Origin: Viscum album | Taxonomy: Eukaryota > Streptophyta > Magnoliopsida > Santalales > Viscaceae | Direction: 5' to 3' | NCBI GenBank assembly: GCA_963277665.1 | Contig: OY728120.1 | Span: forward strand, 424,396,138-424,460,137 | DNA length: 64,000 nucleotides | Shown here: positions 26,248-38,549 of the stretch, piece after piece | How the letters are laid out: every line of letters begins with the position of its first letter | Position numbering within the stretch: position 1 is the stretch's first letter | Made by a program: the position numbers and the translations under genes | The notes under the pieces: generated by a model | The model's input: only the letters and a program-made list of their open reading frames with translations | The model's database searches: none | What the model was told of the DNA's origin: nothing

Positions 26248-29200
26248 TGGTAAAAAACTAGTAAAATTTAATAGTAAATTAATTTTATTCCTTAATAATA
26301 TTCATGAATATTATTTTATATTATTATTATAAGAATATTAAGTAATTTTTTAATCAAAAAAAAAGAAAATAGTTTTTTCTTATTAATCATTTTTTATTAT
26401 ATTATAAGGTCATATTTAGAATAGTAATTTATAATTTTTATATTTTTTATTTTTAAAATGAACTCATTTTTTAAATAATCATATCAAAATTATATTAGGT
26501 TTAAATTTTATAATTTTTCAAAAAAATATTGATTTTTATTGAATAGTGAAAAATACTGATTTTTATTAAACCATCATTTTTTCATTAAATAATGTGATTT
26601 AATGGTACCAGGTATTTTAAATTAACATAATACTCCTTCAATAATAAATTATATAATTTCATTGGTATCATCTTTATACCTTATTTTTGTATAAGTTCAT
26701 TTTTTGTACTAAAAAACCCATTTTTCTAAAAATTATTGTCATTTTATTATTCATTATAGTATTAAATTAATTGATGTAACTTATGTAAATTTAATATTTG
26801 AAAATTAATTCATTAATAGAAATTTGGAGTCTCAAATTTGGTAAATATTTCAGTTTTATTTTTGTTCAGATTTAAGATTAATCATAGTAAATATTTATCA
26901 CCTCAATAAGGGTAAATCAATTAATTAAAGTTAAAACTAATGTGATTCCACTTTAAATTAATTTAAAAACATGAAATTATATTTTTATTATTATATTTCA
27001 ACTATAATCATCAATAAATTGAATATATTACATTTTTCCATTTATCTTTGATTTTTACCTCTATAATATTTTACGTGAAGAAAAATAAAAAATGTTGCTC
27101 TCTTGATTTTAAATTTCTATTATATGGTCACATAGAGATAAAATAATTATTGGAAAATTAATCAATTTTATTTTAAAAATAATGAATTTATTTTTTATAT
27201 TTTAATTTATTTAAAATTATTATTAATTAAATAATTACGATAAATGCTTACGCAACACTGACACAGTACTCGCGCAAACAATAGAAAATTCAAATAAAAT
27301 AATTCAAAAACTATAAATTTTATATTGTTTGGGATAGTTTTATTATCACATGAATTTTATATATCAATATAAATCATTAATTATATTTTAATGTTTTATA
27401 TTTCAATTCCATTAATTTATTTATTATATTAAATAAAAATTAAATAAATAACTCCAAAAATGATAATATTGGTATTTTATGATAAAAATATTTTAAAAAT
27501 GATTTAGAATTTTAAAAAAAATATTATCTTATTAAAATTGAATGTTTTATGGTTTATATAATAAACCATGGTATATTTATGTTCTAATTTTCCTTTTATT
27601 TTAAATTCCATGACTCCTATATTTAAAGAAACCTTAATATCACTGTAATCGTAAAAAGGGTTAATGGACACTAAAACATTGATATGCCAGAGACAAAATC
27701 ACACAAAATTGTATAAAATTTATTTATATGATATAATTTAAACTATTAATCATCATATATTCAATTTATATCAATTTTTAAAAACATTTACATGAAAAAT
27801 AATTTATAATAATTTCATAATTTATATAATTCCAAAAGTGCCTCTCCCTTCACATTGAGAAGGGAACCTGCTCTTCTCTCTTCCTAAAACGTTTTTAGAA
27901 CTATATATAGGCCATTATCTGACCAATTATCTTCCAAAAATCACCCCCCCCCATCCAAAATCCTAAGGCTTATGGTCTCATGAAAATACCAGACCTAGGT
28001 GGCTTATGGTGTATGCCAATGAGGTTGTCTGACGAGAAGTTACAAGTCTAAACTAGCATATTTCAAGTTTATTTCTTCATAAAAATACTTAAAATATTAT
28101 TTAAAATGATCAAAAATTAAAATCATTATCTTAAATATACTTATATTTTATTATTATCATTATGTTGTGACCCTTTTTCATCTACTTTACCAGTCTATGG
28201 GAAATTAAAACATCACCCATGCGTAGCTATGGATTACCACCTCCGTAAAGAGATGTGATTCGTTTTCCATCACAGACTCTCATTGATGTTTATATTAATG
28301 GTATTAATTAATATATATAATATTTATGACATAATTAACATTATATAATTATAAATTATCATTTAATTTCATTCTTTCATTTGAAAAATGATAATGTTGT
28401 TCATACATATGTGTACACCACCACCACCATGAAGCAATGTGATTCTTTTTTCATCACCACATCACATGGATGATTTATATAAGTTTATTTAAAGATATAA
28501 TATTATATTTATGATATATTAATTATAATATAAGTATAAAATAATACTTACCTCCTTTCCATCATGGTCATTTAAAATGGAAACGTTACTTATGTGGATG
28601 TACAACCTACCATCTCCTTGATTATAACATATTTCATTTTTTATTACCATATATCATGATTGTTTTTTAGATTATTATTGATATATAAAAATTTTAATTA
28701 TGAAATCATTTTTATTCAATATATGATATTGTAATGACCTATTTAACAATAGTCAACTTACCAATTTCATTTTGAACATATGTTGAATATCATCAAAACA
28801 TTCAATGTGAACTTAACTGTTTAAGTAATTATATATAATATTGTAATAAATAAAATAAAAGTAATAATAAATAATAAAATTATTCTTAATAAAGTAACTA
28901 ATTAAAATAATTTTACTATTCATAGTGATAAGGAACGTATTCAATGATTCAAACTCAAGGTAAGGTATACCTTAACTTAAACCCTCATTTTAAAAGTTTT
29001 AATGATTTATTTTCAAAATATTTTTTTCCATGACCATATTCTTAAAATTATTTTATGGATATATTTATATGAACCTAAATGAATTATATCATAAATTTTT
29101 TTCTTATTTTTAAATTCTTTCAGAGGTTTTAAAAATGAATCTTTTTATACATTTTATATGGAACATTTTGACTTTAATTAAAAATTAAAAAATTTCATGT

Positions 29201-30239
29201 TATATTTTAATACATACAAAATCAAGGGATTTTCCCACCGCTAAATTTTTTTTTTGATTTTTTTATTCCATTACAATATTCCATGATTTTATCAAATAAA
29301 AACACTTATTCTCTTTATTCTAGGTATTTTAGTTTTCAAAATGGTTTGTTAAATAGAAATGTTATTCCATTATCGGAAAGTGTTTTTCAAATGGGATCAA
29401 AATATATTTTCAAGGTTTTTAAGTTGAAAAAGTGAAATATAAAGATTTTTTATGATATGTTACATGAGCATTATATATGAGAACATGGGAGCTCGGTATA
29501 ACTTATATGATTGGTGAGCCCAATACATCTTATATGATGTGTGATCTTAATACATCTTATACGACAGGTGATCCAGATACATTTTATATGATGGCTGAGC
29601 CTAATATATCTCTTCAATTAATTAGGTAACTTGATTTTTCTTTATTGGGATTAAGGGGGAGTTAATGGGGAGGGTTTTCCTATAGATTCAATTGGGTTCT
29701 TGTTATTTATGACATGGTCTATGATTATAATTCTCAATGATTTGAAAAAAAATTCCATTTTATTTATATGGGTTTTAATTGATTTATTGGAGAAAAAAGT
29801 GTATTTTTTCTTGTGTATATGATTTATTTCATACAATCAAATAATAGTATGATAAATTTAAAACAAATTGGTTTTTCATGTTTTTTTACTAAACTAACAG
29901 TTTTCATTTTTGTATGTCCCTTACAAAAATTCTTGTGAAAATACACAGTATTAAATATTTTTTGTAGGTATTAAGGATGATTAAGAAGAAAAAATAAGTC
30001 AAGTTGGATTTCATTAAAAATATTCATGAAAAGGAAACTTGCATCATTTTAAAAGTTTTATATTTTGTGGAAAAGGATAATGAATGGATGTGTCATCTTT
30101 GTAAGGTATGGGTTTGTTATGTAATTTTTATAACCTAATTATCTATAACATTAGACCTAAATGATATTTGGGAGTGAAAGAAGGTGAATTATAGTCTAAT
30201 GAAAATATATTATTTTATGATTAATATTGGGTCATTATA
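26248..30239 (+). repeat. RT3 5' LTR
   Basis: It aligns with 34,571-38,549 throughout. Examples are 'aaccatatcaaaattata' type sequence at 26,481 and 34,798, 'ggattaccacctcc' at 28,231 and 36,541, and 'gtatgggttt' at 30,107 and 38,423. It contains three ~190-bp modules (near 28,215, 28,405 and 28,590) and a 27-bp tandem array (29,495-29,612). Confidence 0.8.
29495..29612 (+). repeat. 27-bp tandem array in RT3 5' LTR
   Basis: Units start at 29,495, 29,522, 29,549, 29,576 and 29,603 with a consensus near 'aatacatcttatatgatg(t/g)gtga(t/g)c'. The same array with the same period is in the 3' LTR (37,811-37,932), so it was already in the LTR before this element inserted. Confidence 0.85.
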
Positions 30240-30240
30240 G

Positions 30241-30252
30241 TTGTTATTAGAT
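30241..30252 (+). other. RT3 primer-binding site relic
   Basis: 'TTGTTATTAGAT' directly after the LTR is a decayed initiator-Met-tRNA site (TGGTATCAGA). The preceding 'attatag' is the same phrase that precedes the RT1 site. Confidence 0.5.
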
Positions 30253-30565
30253 AAAAGTATTAGTATTATGTTAATAGTATACCCATGATAGATTCTACTT
30301 TATAGTTAAGTAGAAATTATATATAATTTTATGATTAACATGTTGGTTCATTTAATTTTTTATTTACAATTTTGTTTGTAGAGGAAATTGGGGATAAAAA
30401 TTAGGAAGGTATCCAGAGGAAAAAATCCTTAAAAATCAGCATCCTATAAGTGTTATAATTAGAACATGGAAATTTTTTTTACAGTAATGGTTCAATTGAC
30501 ATAGGATATAAATTGTGTTGGAATCCATGTAAGATAGTGACTGGATTCACCACCTAGAAACATTG

Positions 30566-30720
30566 TAATATTTAGGCGTCTTATTAAATATCACCCTCTA
30601 GCTTTTGATTTAACATAAGATCCAATGGTCATATAATGGTGGATAAATTCTCTAAAAACGATATTCAATGTCATGGGATTCTCAAAAAATAAAAGTTATC
30701 TCTTACCATATATCATGTTG
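30566..30720 (+). pseudogene. RT3 gag fragment
   Basis: The reading includes F-R-R-L...H-P-L-A-F-D, then D-P-M-V...W-W-I-N-S-L-K-T-I-F with one stop between. This is the N-terminal capsid signature of plant gypsy Gag (hydrophobic 'PP-x-F-x-G' block, then 'DP-x-x-A-x-x-W' and 'M-x-x-I-F'). The rest of Gag and its zinc knuckle are too degraded to follow between 30,720 and 31,190, and the space left is shorter than a usual Gag, so part may be deleted. Confidence 0.55.
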
Positions 30721-31194
30721 AATATTAAACTAATTGATTGTAATCCATAGTTAATAAAAATAGGGGTATAAAAAGAAAATGTTGATTCCCTGAAAATGTA
30801 TATATTTAATAATATTTTCCTAGATAAATATTTCCATAATGTTTTTAACTCATAATGGAGAAATAATTCTTATAATTAAAGAAATAATATGAAGATTATA
30901 TATCTGTATATAAAAAAAAGTTAAAAATATTTTCCATGTAAAATACTAATTTTCATTGAGACCCAGATTTTATATTTATTCATAGGTATCATGACTATAA
31001 ATACAAGAGTCTTGAACAATCCAAGAATGGAGTAACATATTACCTCTAAATGGTGAGAATTTTTGACTAAAATGAGTTAGGTAATTATGATAATGTGTTT
31101 CTAAAGTTAGTTCCACAAGGTGGAAAACATTATCATTAAAAGAATATGGGGTGGAAATATAATTTTCTACTACTATAGCTGATGTTGGTCCATT

Positions 31195-34100
31195 TAATAA
31201 TGTAGTGACTAAAATGTTACTTTTTATTCAAACTATGTCAATTCCCTATTAGACTCTGGATCCTTGTATTCCTTCATTTTTGAGAAATTTTCAACTAAAA
31301 TGGGTGTGACTCCTAATTAAAATAGGATATACCTTTTTGTGAAAAAAAGGAGTTAAAATATTAATGAAACTGAGATTTACAATAATATTGTTTTTATTAA
31401 TGGGATGGTCTTTTCTATAAATCTTATTGAACCTTCCATTGGGGAGTTCAGTTTTATCCTAGGTATGGGTTGGATTTCTCTTTTTCAGGCTGATATAGAA
31501 TGGATAGATAATAATGTTATATAAAATGATTTCATACCTTTTATAAAATACCAAGAAGATGTGAAATTTATTATAGTTGGAAATTAAATTTTCCTAGATC
31601 ATGTTATTGAAATGAAAGATATTGATCAGATTAGTGATATCCCAGTTGTGAATGAATATTTTTTATTTTTCATGTTGATTTTCCCATGTATTATGCCTTT
31701 TTGATAGTCTGAATTTAATGTTTAGTTAACTATTAATGCTAAAACTATTACAAAATATCTTTATCAAATGGCTCAAGAAGAATGTTTTTAATTGAAAAAG
31801 TAATTAGATGAGTTTTTATATAAAATTTTTATTCATCTAAGCATGTCACTATGGGGCTCTATTTATTTTTAAAAAAAAATAATAAATGGTTCAATGATGA
31901 TTTTCATTGATTATATAGCCTTTCATAACATCACTTTTAATAATATGCATCATTTAGTTCATATTAATGATTTTTTTGATCATATCTAGGATATATTGTA
32001 TTTTTAAAAGATTGATCTCAGGTCAAAGTATCATCTATTTAAGGTAAAGGAGGGTGATATTCCTGAAAAATAATTTTGGACTACATACAGGCATTATGAG
32101 TTTGTAGTTATGTCATTTGGGTCATATAATACATCAAATTTATTGATGGATATTGTGAATATTTTTTTCCCTGACTATTTATATATATATTTTTGTTTTT
32201 TTATAGATGATATTTTGCAATTTTATAAAAGACCTGAAGATTATGAGAGAAACCTAAGGATTATTTTTCAAACCCTAAAATAAAAAAAGTTATATGTAAA
32301 ATTCTGAAAATGTGAATTATGTTTGGAACACATTTATTTACATAGGAATATTGTTTCTAAATATGTAATAACCATTGATCCTACTAAAACTAAAGTGGAT
32401 GAATAATGTAAAATACCTACAAATTTCATAGATATTCGTAGTTTATTGGATTAGTGGGTTAATAATGATGGTTTGTTTAAAAAAATCCAATCTATCACGC
32501 TAACTAAGTTAACTCAAAAGGTAATTAAATTCATATGTTCAAAAGAGTGTGATTTGTTTCTAGAAACTAAAAATAATATTGGTGAGTGCTCCAGTTTTTT
32601 CATTTATCCATAGAAATCGTGAATGTTTCCACTACATTGAAGCTTCATTGATGGGACTTGCTTGTTTTGTTGATATAAAATGATCATGTGATTAATTATG
32701 GTTTAAGTCAACTGAAACATCATGAGTAAAATTTTCTTACACTTGATCTAGAACTAACTTCTTCTTTTTCTGTTTTAAAATTTTGTAGTCATCGTTTATA
32801 TAGACAAAAGTGTGAAATATACAATAATCATAAAAGATAAAAGTATATATTCATGTATAATAAATCGATCATGAGGTATAGAAGATGGATAAAACTAATT
32901 AAGGACAATTATTGCCCAATTCATTGCAATATTGGAAAATAAAACAAAGTATATTATATTTTTATTTAGAGAGATAATTCAACATAAAAAATTATATATC
33001 TGGAAGATGATCCTTTAGTAAAAATTCAATAAACGATGACCTAGAAACTATTCATGTTGGAACTTTCTCTATACTGTTTTAGGTTTTCGTGTAGTTTAAA
33101 TTGTCAGAAACAATTAATAATGATTATATAGAAGACCATGATTTATAATAAAAGGTCGAAATAGTAAAGAATATTAATTAAATTGAATTTAACATTGAAG
33201 AGGAAGGTGTTTTGATATTTGTAAAAGGGTTGTGTATACCAATTAGATCCCAATTGAAAGGGAATTGTCGATTGAATATCACAACTTTCCCTTTTTTGTT
33301 CATCCTAGAAGTACTAAAATATAATGATACCATTGAGAGTATTACTGGTGGTTTGGAATGAATAAATATATTATAGAGCTAACCACAAAATGTTTTACTT
33401 GTCAATATGTTAAAATTGATCAAAAATTACCATAGCGTATTCTTTATCCTTTTCTTGTTCTAGAGTGGAAATGGGAAAATATTATTATAAATTTTATGGA
33501 AGTATTCCCAATGACCTCTCGAGGTAATAACTTGATTTGGGTTATTATTGATTAACTAACTAAATCTGTTCATTTCCTTCCAATTATTGATAATGTGTCT
33601 ACAGGTCAAATTTCTCAATTATATCATGAAGAGACAATCAGATTACATGGAGTTCCTCTATCCATTTTATATGACCATGATCTAAGGTTCACTTATAATT
33701 TTTGGGAAAACATTAAAAACTAATTTTATTTTGAATTAAATTTCAATGAAATTATTTATACTCAAAATAATGGATAGTCTAAGAAAATGATTCAGACATT
33801 AAAATACACGATTTTTTATTTATCAATAGATTAATAAGTAAATTGGGATCAAAATCTTTTATCAATTGTGTTTTCTAATAATAATAGTTCCTATTCCAAT
33901 ATACAAATGGTTCCTATTAGGGAATTAAATGGAATTTTATGTGAGACACTAGCTTCTTTGGATGAAGTAAGTGAATGGATGTTGTTAAGACTATAGTTGG
34001 TAAAATAAATGACTGAGAATGTTAATATGATTCTACAATAAATAAGTATTTCACAATTTATGTAGAAACATTATTTGAATAACTGGAGGAAATATCTTTC

Positions 34101-34530
34101 ATTCGATGTAGGTGATCATTTTTTCTATAAATTATCTCCATAGAAAAGTTTTATGTGTTCTGGTAAAAAAATAGAGTATAAATCCATGATTCATTGAATT
34201 GTAATAAATCTTGGAGAAAGTTGTATCAGTTTCCTACCATGTTTAATTGTGTCTAATTTTATCACCGGTACATGATGTAATTTATGTTTCATTGTTAATA
34301 AAATATGTGTCAGGTGTGTCACCTATATTGAGCACTAGAATAATTCAATTGCATGATACAAACTCATATGAGGAATAATGAATACAAAATAATGATGAAA
34401 TAGATAAAGCATTGTGGAATATGATAATTAAAAAAGTTAATGTTTTTTGGAAAAACTATATGGTTGAAGAATAAACATGGGAATTAAACAAATCTTTGAT
34501 GGAAAAATATCCTGTCTTATTTAAGTAATA
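31195..34530 (+). pseudogene. RT3 pol polyprotein (protease, RT, RNase H, integrase, C-terminal tail), multiply disrupted
   Basis: Domains are recognisable in order in shifting frames. Protease: a decayed 'DSG' region near 31,255 and 'ILGMGW' near 31,455. RT (about 31,620-32,400): 'IDLRSKYH', 'YEFVVMSFG' and the catalytic box as 'FIDDI' near 32,200. RNase H (about 32,625-32,910): 'YIEAS' for the usual Y-T-D-A-S, 'LKHHE' and 'MRYRRW'. Integrase: 'CFTCQYVK' zinc-finger half near 33,390; core with 'WKWENIIINFME', where the first catalytic Asp reads Asn; 'WVIID' and 'LTKSVHFLP'; and 'YDHDLRF' keeping the second Asp. The tail 'VFWKNYMVEE-stop-TWEL' and 'EKYPVLF' ends at about 34,528. These are standard plant Ty3/gypsy motifs. 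Many in-frame stops show it is dead. Confidence 0.9.
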
Positions 34531-34555
34531 ATTATAATTATGAGGATGAAATTTC

Positions 34556-34570
34556 AAGATGGGGGTATAA
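34556..34570 (+). other. RT3 polypurine tract
   Basis: 'aagatgggggtataa' lies between the end of pol and the LTR start TGTGAAAACC at 34,571. RT1 has the close equivalent 'ggtgggtataa' at the same place. Confidence 0.65.
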
Positions 34571-37500
34571 TGTGAAAACCTAGGTAAAGTTAAGGGTAAA
34601 TTGATTTTATTACTTAATATTATTAATTTATTTAATTTTATATAGTAAATATAATAATATTACATAATTTTTCAATAAAACGTTAACCGTTTTATTCTTA
34701 TTAAATATGTGTTATTATATTATAAGGTTTTATTTAAAATATTAATTTTTAAATATATTAATATTGATTTGAAAAAATTAAATTCCATTTTTAAATAACC
34801 ATATCAAAATTATATTTAAGGTCAAAGTATTTTATTTTTCTATAAATATTAATTTTTCAGTGAACAGTGAAAAATAATGTTTTTTGTAAACCTTTCATTT
34901 TTTCATAAACATACAATTTTAAAAAACCCATATGATCTTCAATTAATATAAGTCTCCTTTATATTTAATCTGATTAATTAAATAGTAATCATCATTATAC
35001 ATTATTGTGGTATAAGTTCATTTTTGTGCTCCAAATAATTTTTTTTAAAAAATGGGTTTTTATAGCGTTATTCATTTTAATATTAAATAAATTTTTTCCA
35101 CCCCAAAAAAATTAATCTTTAAAAATGGATTCCATATTCATAATAAATAGTTCTAAATTTTTTTAATAGGTCCATTTTATTTTTATTCATTATGAATAAC
35201 AACTGTAGTAACTATGTGTCATCTTGGTAAGGGTGGATTTGGTAATTAAGGTTAAAACTAATGTGATAAGGTTCAAAATAAATTATAAAAATTTAATTTT
35301 TTAATTATATGAGTCTATTTCTCAAATAATAATCCAAAAATTAAAAATATTCACTTTTTTCATTAAAATTTTATTTTTACCTTTAGAATATTTTAATTAA
35401 AGGGTAACATAAAATATCGCTCTCTATCTTTTAAATTTATATTATATGATCACAAAATGATAAAAATAAGTTTTCAATAAATATTAAATTTTATTTTTAG
35501 AATAATGAAATTATTTTTATGATGGTGATTTATTTATTATTTTTAGTAATGAATTAATTACCTTAAATTATTACGCAACACTAAGATAGTGCTTCTGAAA
35601 GTTGTAGAAAAATTTAGTAAATTGATTTATAAACCCAAAAAGTAATATTTTTAGTGTAATTTTTATTTTCCCATTATTTTTATTTATTAATATAACATAT
35701 TATTAAAATATGAGATTAATATATCATAAATATATTACTATATGTACTCCATTAATGAAAAATTAAATCAACACTTCCTAAAATGACAATAATGATATTT
35801 TATAATAAATATTTTTTTATTAAAGGATTTAAAATCAATACAAACAAAAAATCAAACATTTGAGTTATATATGGTTTATAATATCAATTATGGTATATTT
35901 ATTGGAAACTTTCCCATTTATAGTAACTTTCATAACTCTTATATTGTAAAAATCATTGATATCACAGTAATCGCTAAAAAGGTTAATAAGGGTTAAAACA
36001 ATATGTTGGGGTAAAAAAATTTAAATAAAATATTTAAAATTTTATTGGATGATATTATATTTAATAATCCTCATATTATCTTTGAATTATATAAATTCAG
36101 GCCCATTATTAAATGGAAATTAATTTTTTTTAATTTTAATACTTTATATAACTCCAAAAGTACCCATCCTCATACTTATAAAAGGATACCATAACTCATA
36201 TCATCTATGCACCCTTTTATCAATACATTATGGCCAACACCTACCTAAATATCTCTAAAAATTCAATCCACACATCCTATAGGTCTTGGTCTCGCCAAAA
36301 TACCATACCTGTGAGGCTTGATGTGTAATCCTAAGAGTTTGTTTGGGGAGAAGGTGTAAGTCTTAATCAACCAATTTCAACATTATTTCTTCTTAAACCT
36401 CCATAAAATATTCATTAAAAATGATAAAATAATATAATAAATTTATTTCATATAATGATATTTTATTATGATTATGTTATAATCCTTTTTATCTCCATTT
36501 CCATCCCAGGGGAAACTAAGACATTAAACATGCGTATGTGTGGATTACCACCTCCATGATGAAATGTGTTTCATTTTTCATCACCGCCTCCCATGGATGT
36601 TTAATATGATGTATTTAATAAATATATATTATATTAATTAAATAATTAAAATTTGATAAAAATAATATATCTTTTATTTTCTATCCTTTCTATTCTTCTC
36701 AAAATGATAATGTCATTCATACTTACGTGTAGACTACCACCTCCACGAAGCGATGTAATCTATTTTTCCTCACCACATAACATGGATGATATATATAATT
36801 TTATTTAAAAATATAATATTATATTTATTTTGTATTCATTATTTAGGAAATATAAAATAATTCTAACCTTTTTCCATCATGATCATTGAAAAATTGAAAT
36901 GTTACTCATTCGTACGTATTGTCTACTGTCTTTATGATTGTAATGTATTTCATTTTTCAAAAACACAATTTGTGTTTTTATAATATAATTAATATATATA
37001 TATAATGATAATTATTTCATGATTATTATTATGTAGATAATTTAATAATGACCACTTTCACCTTAGTCAATATACCAAATTCATTTTAAACATATGATCT
37101 GAATATCATCAAAACATATAAAGTGAACTCAATCGATTAAGTAATTGTACATAACATTGTAAAAAATAAAATAAAAGGAATAAAAAACAAGAAAAAAATT
37201 TATTATGAAAGTAAATAATTAAAATAATTTTGTTATTTAGGAAGATAAGTAATATACGTGACAAGTCTGATTCAATTTAAGAGACTCTTTAATGTAAAAC
37301 CTCATTTTAAATTTTATAAATCTTTATTTTCAAAATATTTTTCTCCCCTGTCCACATTCTTAAACTTATTTTATGAAGTATTTATATGAAAATAAATTAA
37401 TTCTAATTGAAATTTTATGTATATTTTTAATTCATTTCAATGGTTTTAAAAAGGAATATTTTTACATATTCAATACAAAATGTTTTGAATTCCTTTACAA

Positions 37501-38549
37501 AATGTAAAAGGAATATTATATTTTAACATATGTGGTGTCATTGTATTTTCAATAAACTAAAAAAATTATTCTATGTTTTTGTTAATTTAAAATATTTCAT
37601 GTTTTTTAAAATAAAATCCCTTCTTCCCTTTTTCTTGGCATTTTTTTTTTGAAAATTGGATTTTAAAAGAATTGGTATTTTGATATCTGAATGTGTTTTC
37701 TGTATGGTTTCAAAATAGCTTTTCATGGTTTCTAAGAAAAAAAGTTAAAACATAAAAAAAATTGTTAACTATATGGAACTTGATAATTATAGATGATGAT
37801 GTGGGAGATTGATAAATTTTAAATGATGTGCGATCATGAAACAACTTATATGATGGGTCAACCCAATAGAACTTACATGAAGGGTGATCCGGATACATCT
37901 TATGTGATGGTTGAGCACGATATACCTCTCCAATTCATTTTGTTGTTGTTACTTGTCTACATAGTAAATAAATATATAGTTAAATGGTGTTTTTTATCTC
38001 TTATATTTAACTGGTCTCCCATTATTTATAGCACGGGTTATGAATTAAATGATATATTTTTTCTAAGAGGGTTTCTATTTTATTTCTAAGTGTATTAAAA
38101 CTTTTATTTGAGAAAAAAGTTAGTGTGTTTCATGTGGATATGATTTATTTCATAAATTAAAAGAGTATTGTGATAAAGGTAAAATATTTATGATTTTTCT
38201 AGTTTTTTATTGGATTAATAGATTTTTTTATGTCCCTAACAATGCATTTTTTTTCTTCCCATTCTTTTAAATTTTCATCATAGGATTTAAGGATGAGTAA
38301 GAACAAAGAATAATTCAAGTTTAAATTAATTATGATTTAACTTGAAAATAAAACATGTTTGATTTTAAAAGTTTAATATTTTGGGAAAATATATATGGGG
38401 TAGATGTGTTAGCTTTGTAATGTATGGGTTTTCTATGTAATAGTTATTACATACTTTTATAAAACTATAAAACAAAGAGATCTTTGGGAATGAAAGAATG
38501 TGAATTATATTCTAAAGACACTAGATGATTTAATGTTTAAAATAGGTTC
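34571..38549 (+). repeat. RT3 3' LTR
   Basis: It begins TGTGAAAACCTAGG and is collinear with the 5' LTR. 'cttataaaagg' near 36,177 is a plausible TATA box. It contains three ~190-bp modules (near 36,530, 36,725 and 36,910) and the 27-bp array (37,811-37,932). The last shared bases are near 38,540-38,549, after which RT2 LTR sequence resumes. Confidence 0.8.
37811..37932 (+). repeat. 27-bp tandem array in RT3 3' LTR, in an open frame
   Basis: Units begin at 37,811, 37,838, 37,865, 37,892 and 37,919. Because 27 is a multiple of three, an 88-codon open frame (37,823-38,089) reads through them as nine-residue repeats with T-Y-x-M-x-x-x-P spacing. The equivalent place in the 5' LTR has the array without a comparable frame in use. 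I do not propose a protein. Confidence 0.8.

Larger units (their letters stand above)
26248..38549 (+). mobile_element. RT3, nearly complete but dead Ty3/gypsy retrotransposon nested in RT2
   Basis: LTRs at 26,248-30,239 and 34,571-38,549 (about 4 kb each) flank a 4.3-kb interior with a primer-site relic, gag, protease, RT, RNase H, integrase, a C-terminal tail and a polypurine tract in standard Ty3/gypsy order (integrase last). It sits inside the RT2 3' LTR, which resumes at 38,550, so RT3 is younger than RT2. Every protein-coding segment contains stops and frameshifts. The LTR start TGTGAAAACC and shared internal modules show that it belongs to the same broad lineage as RT1 and RT2. Confidence 0.85.
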
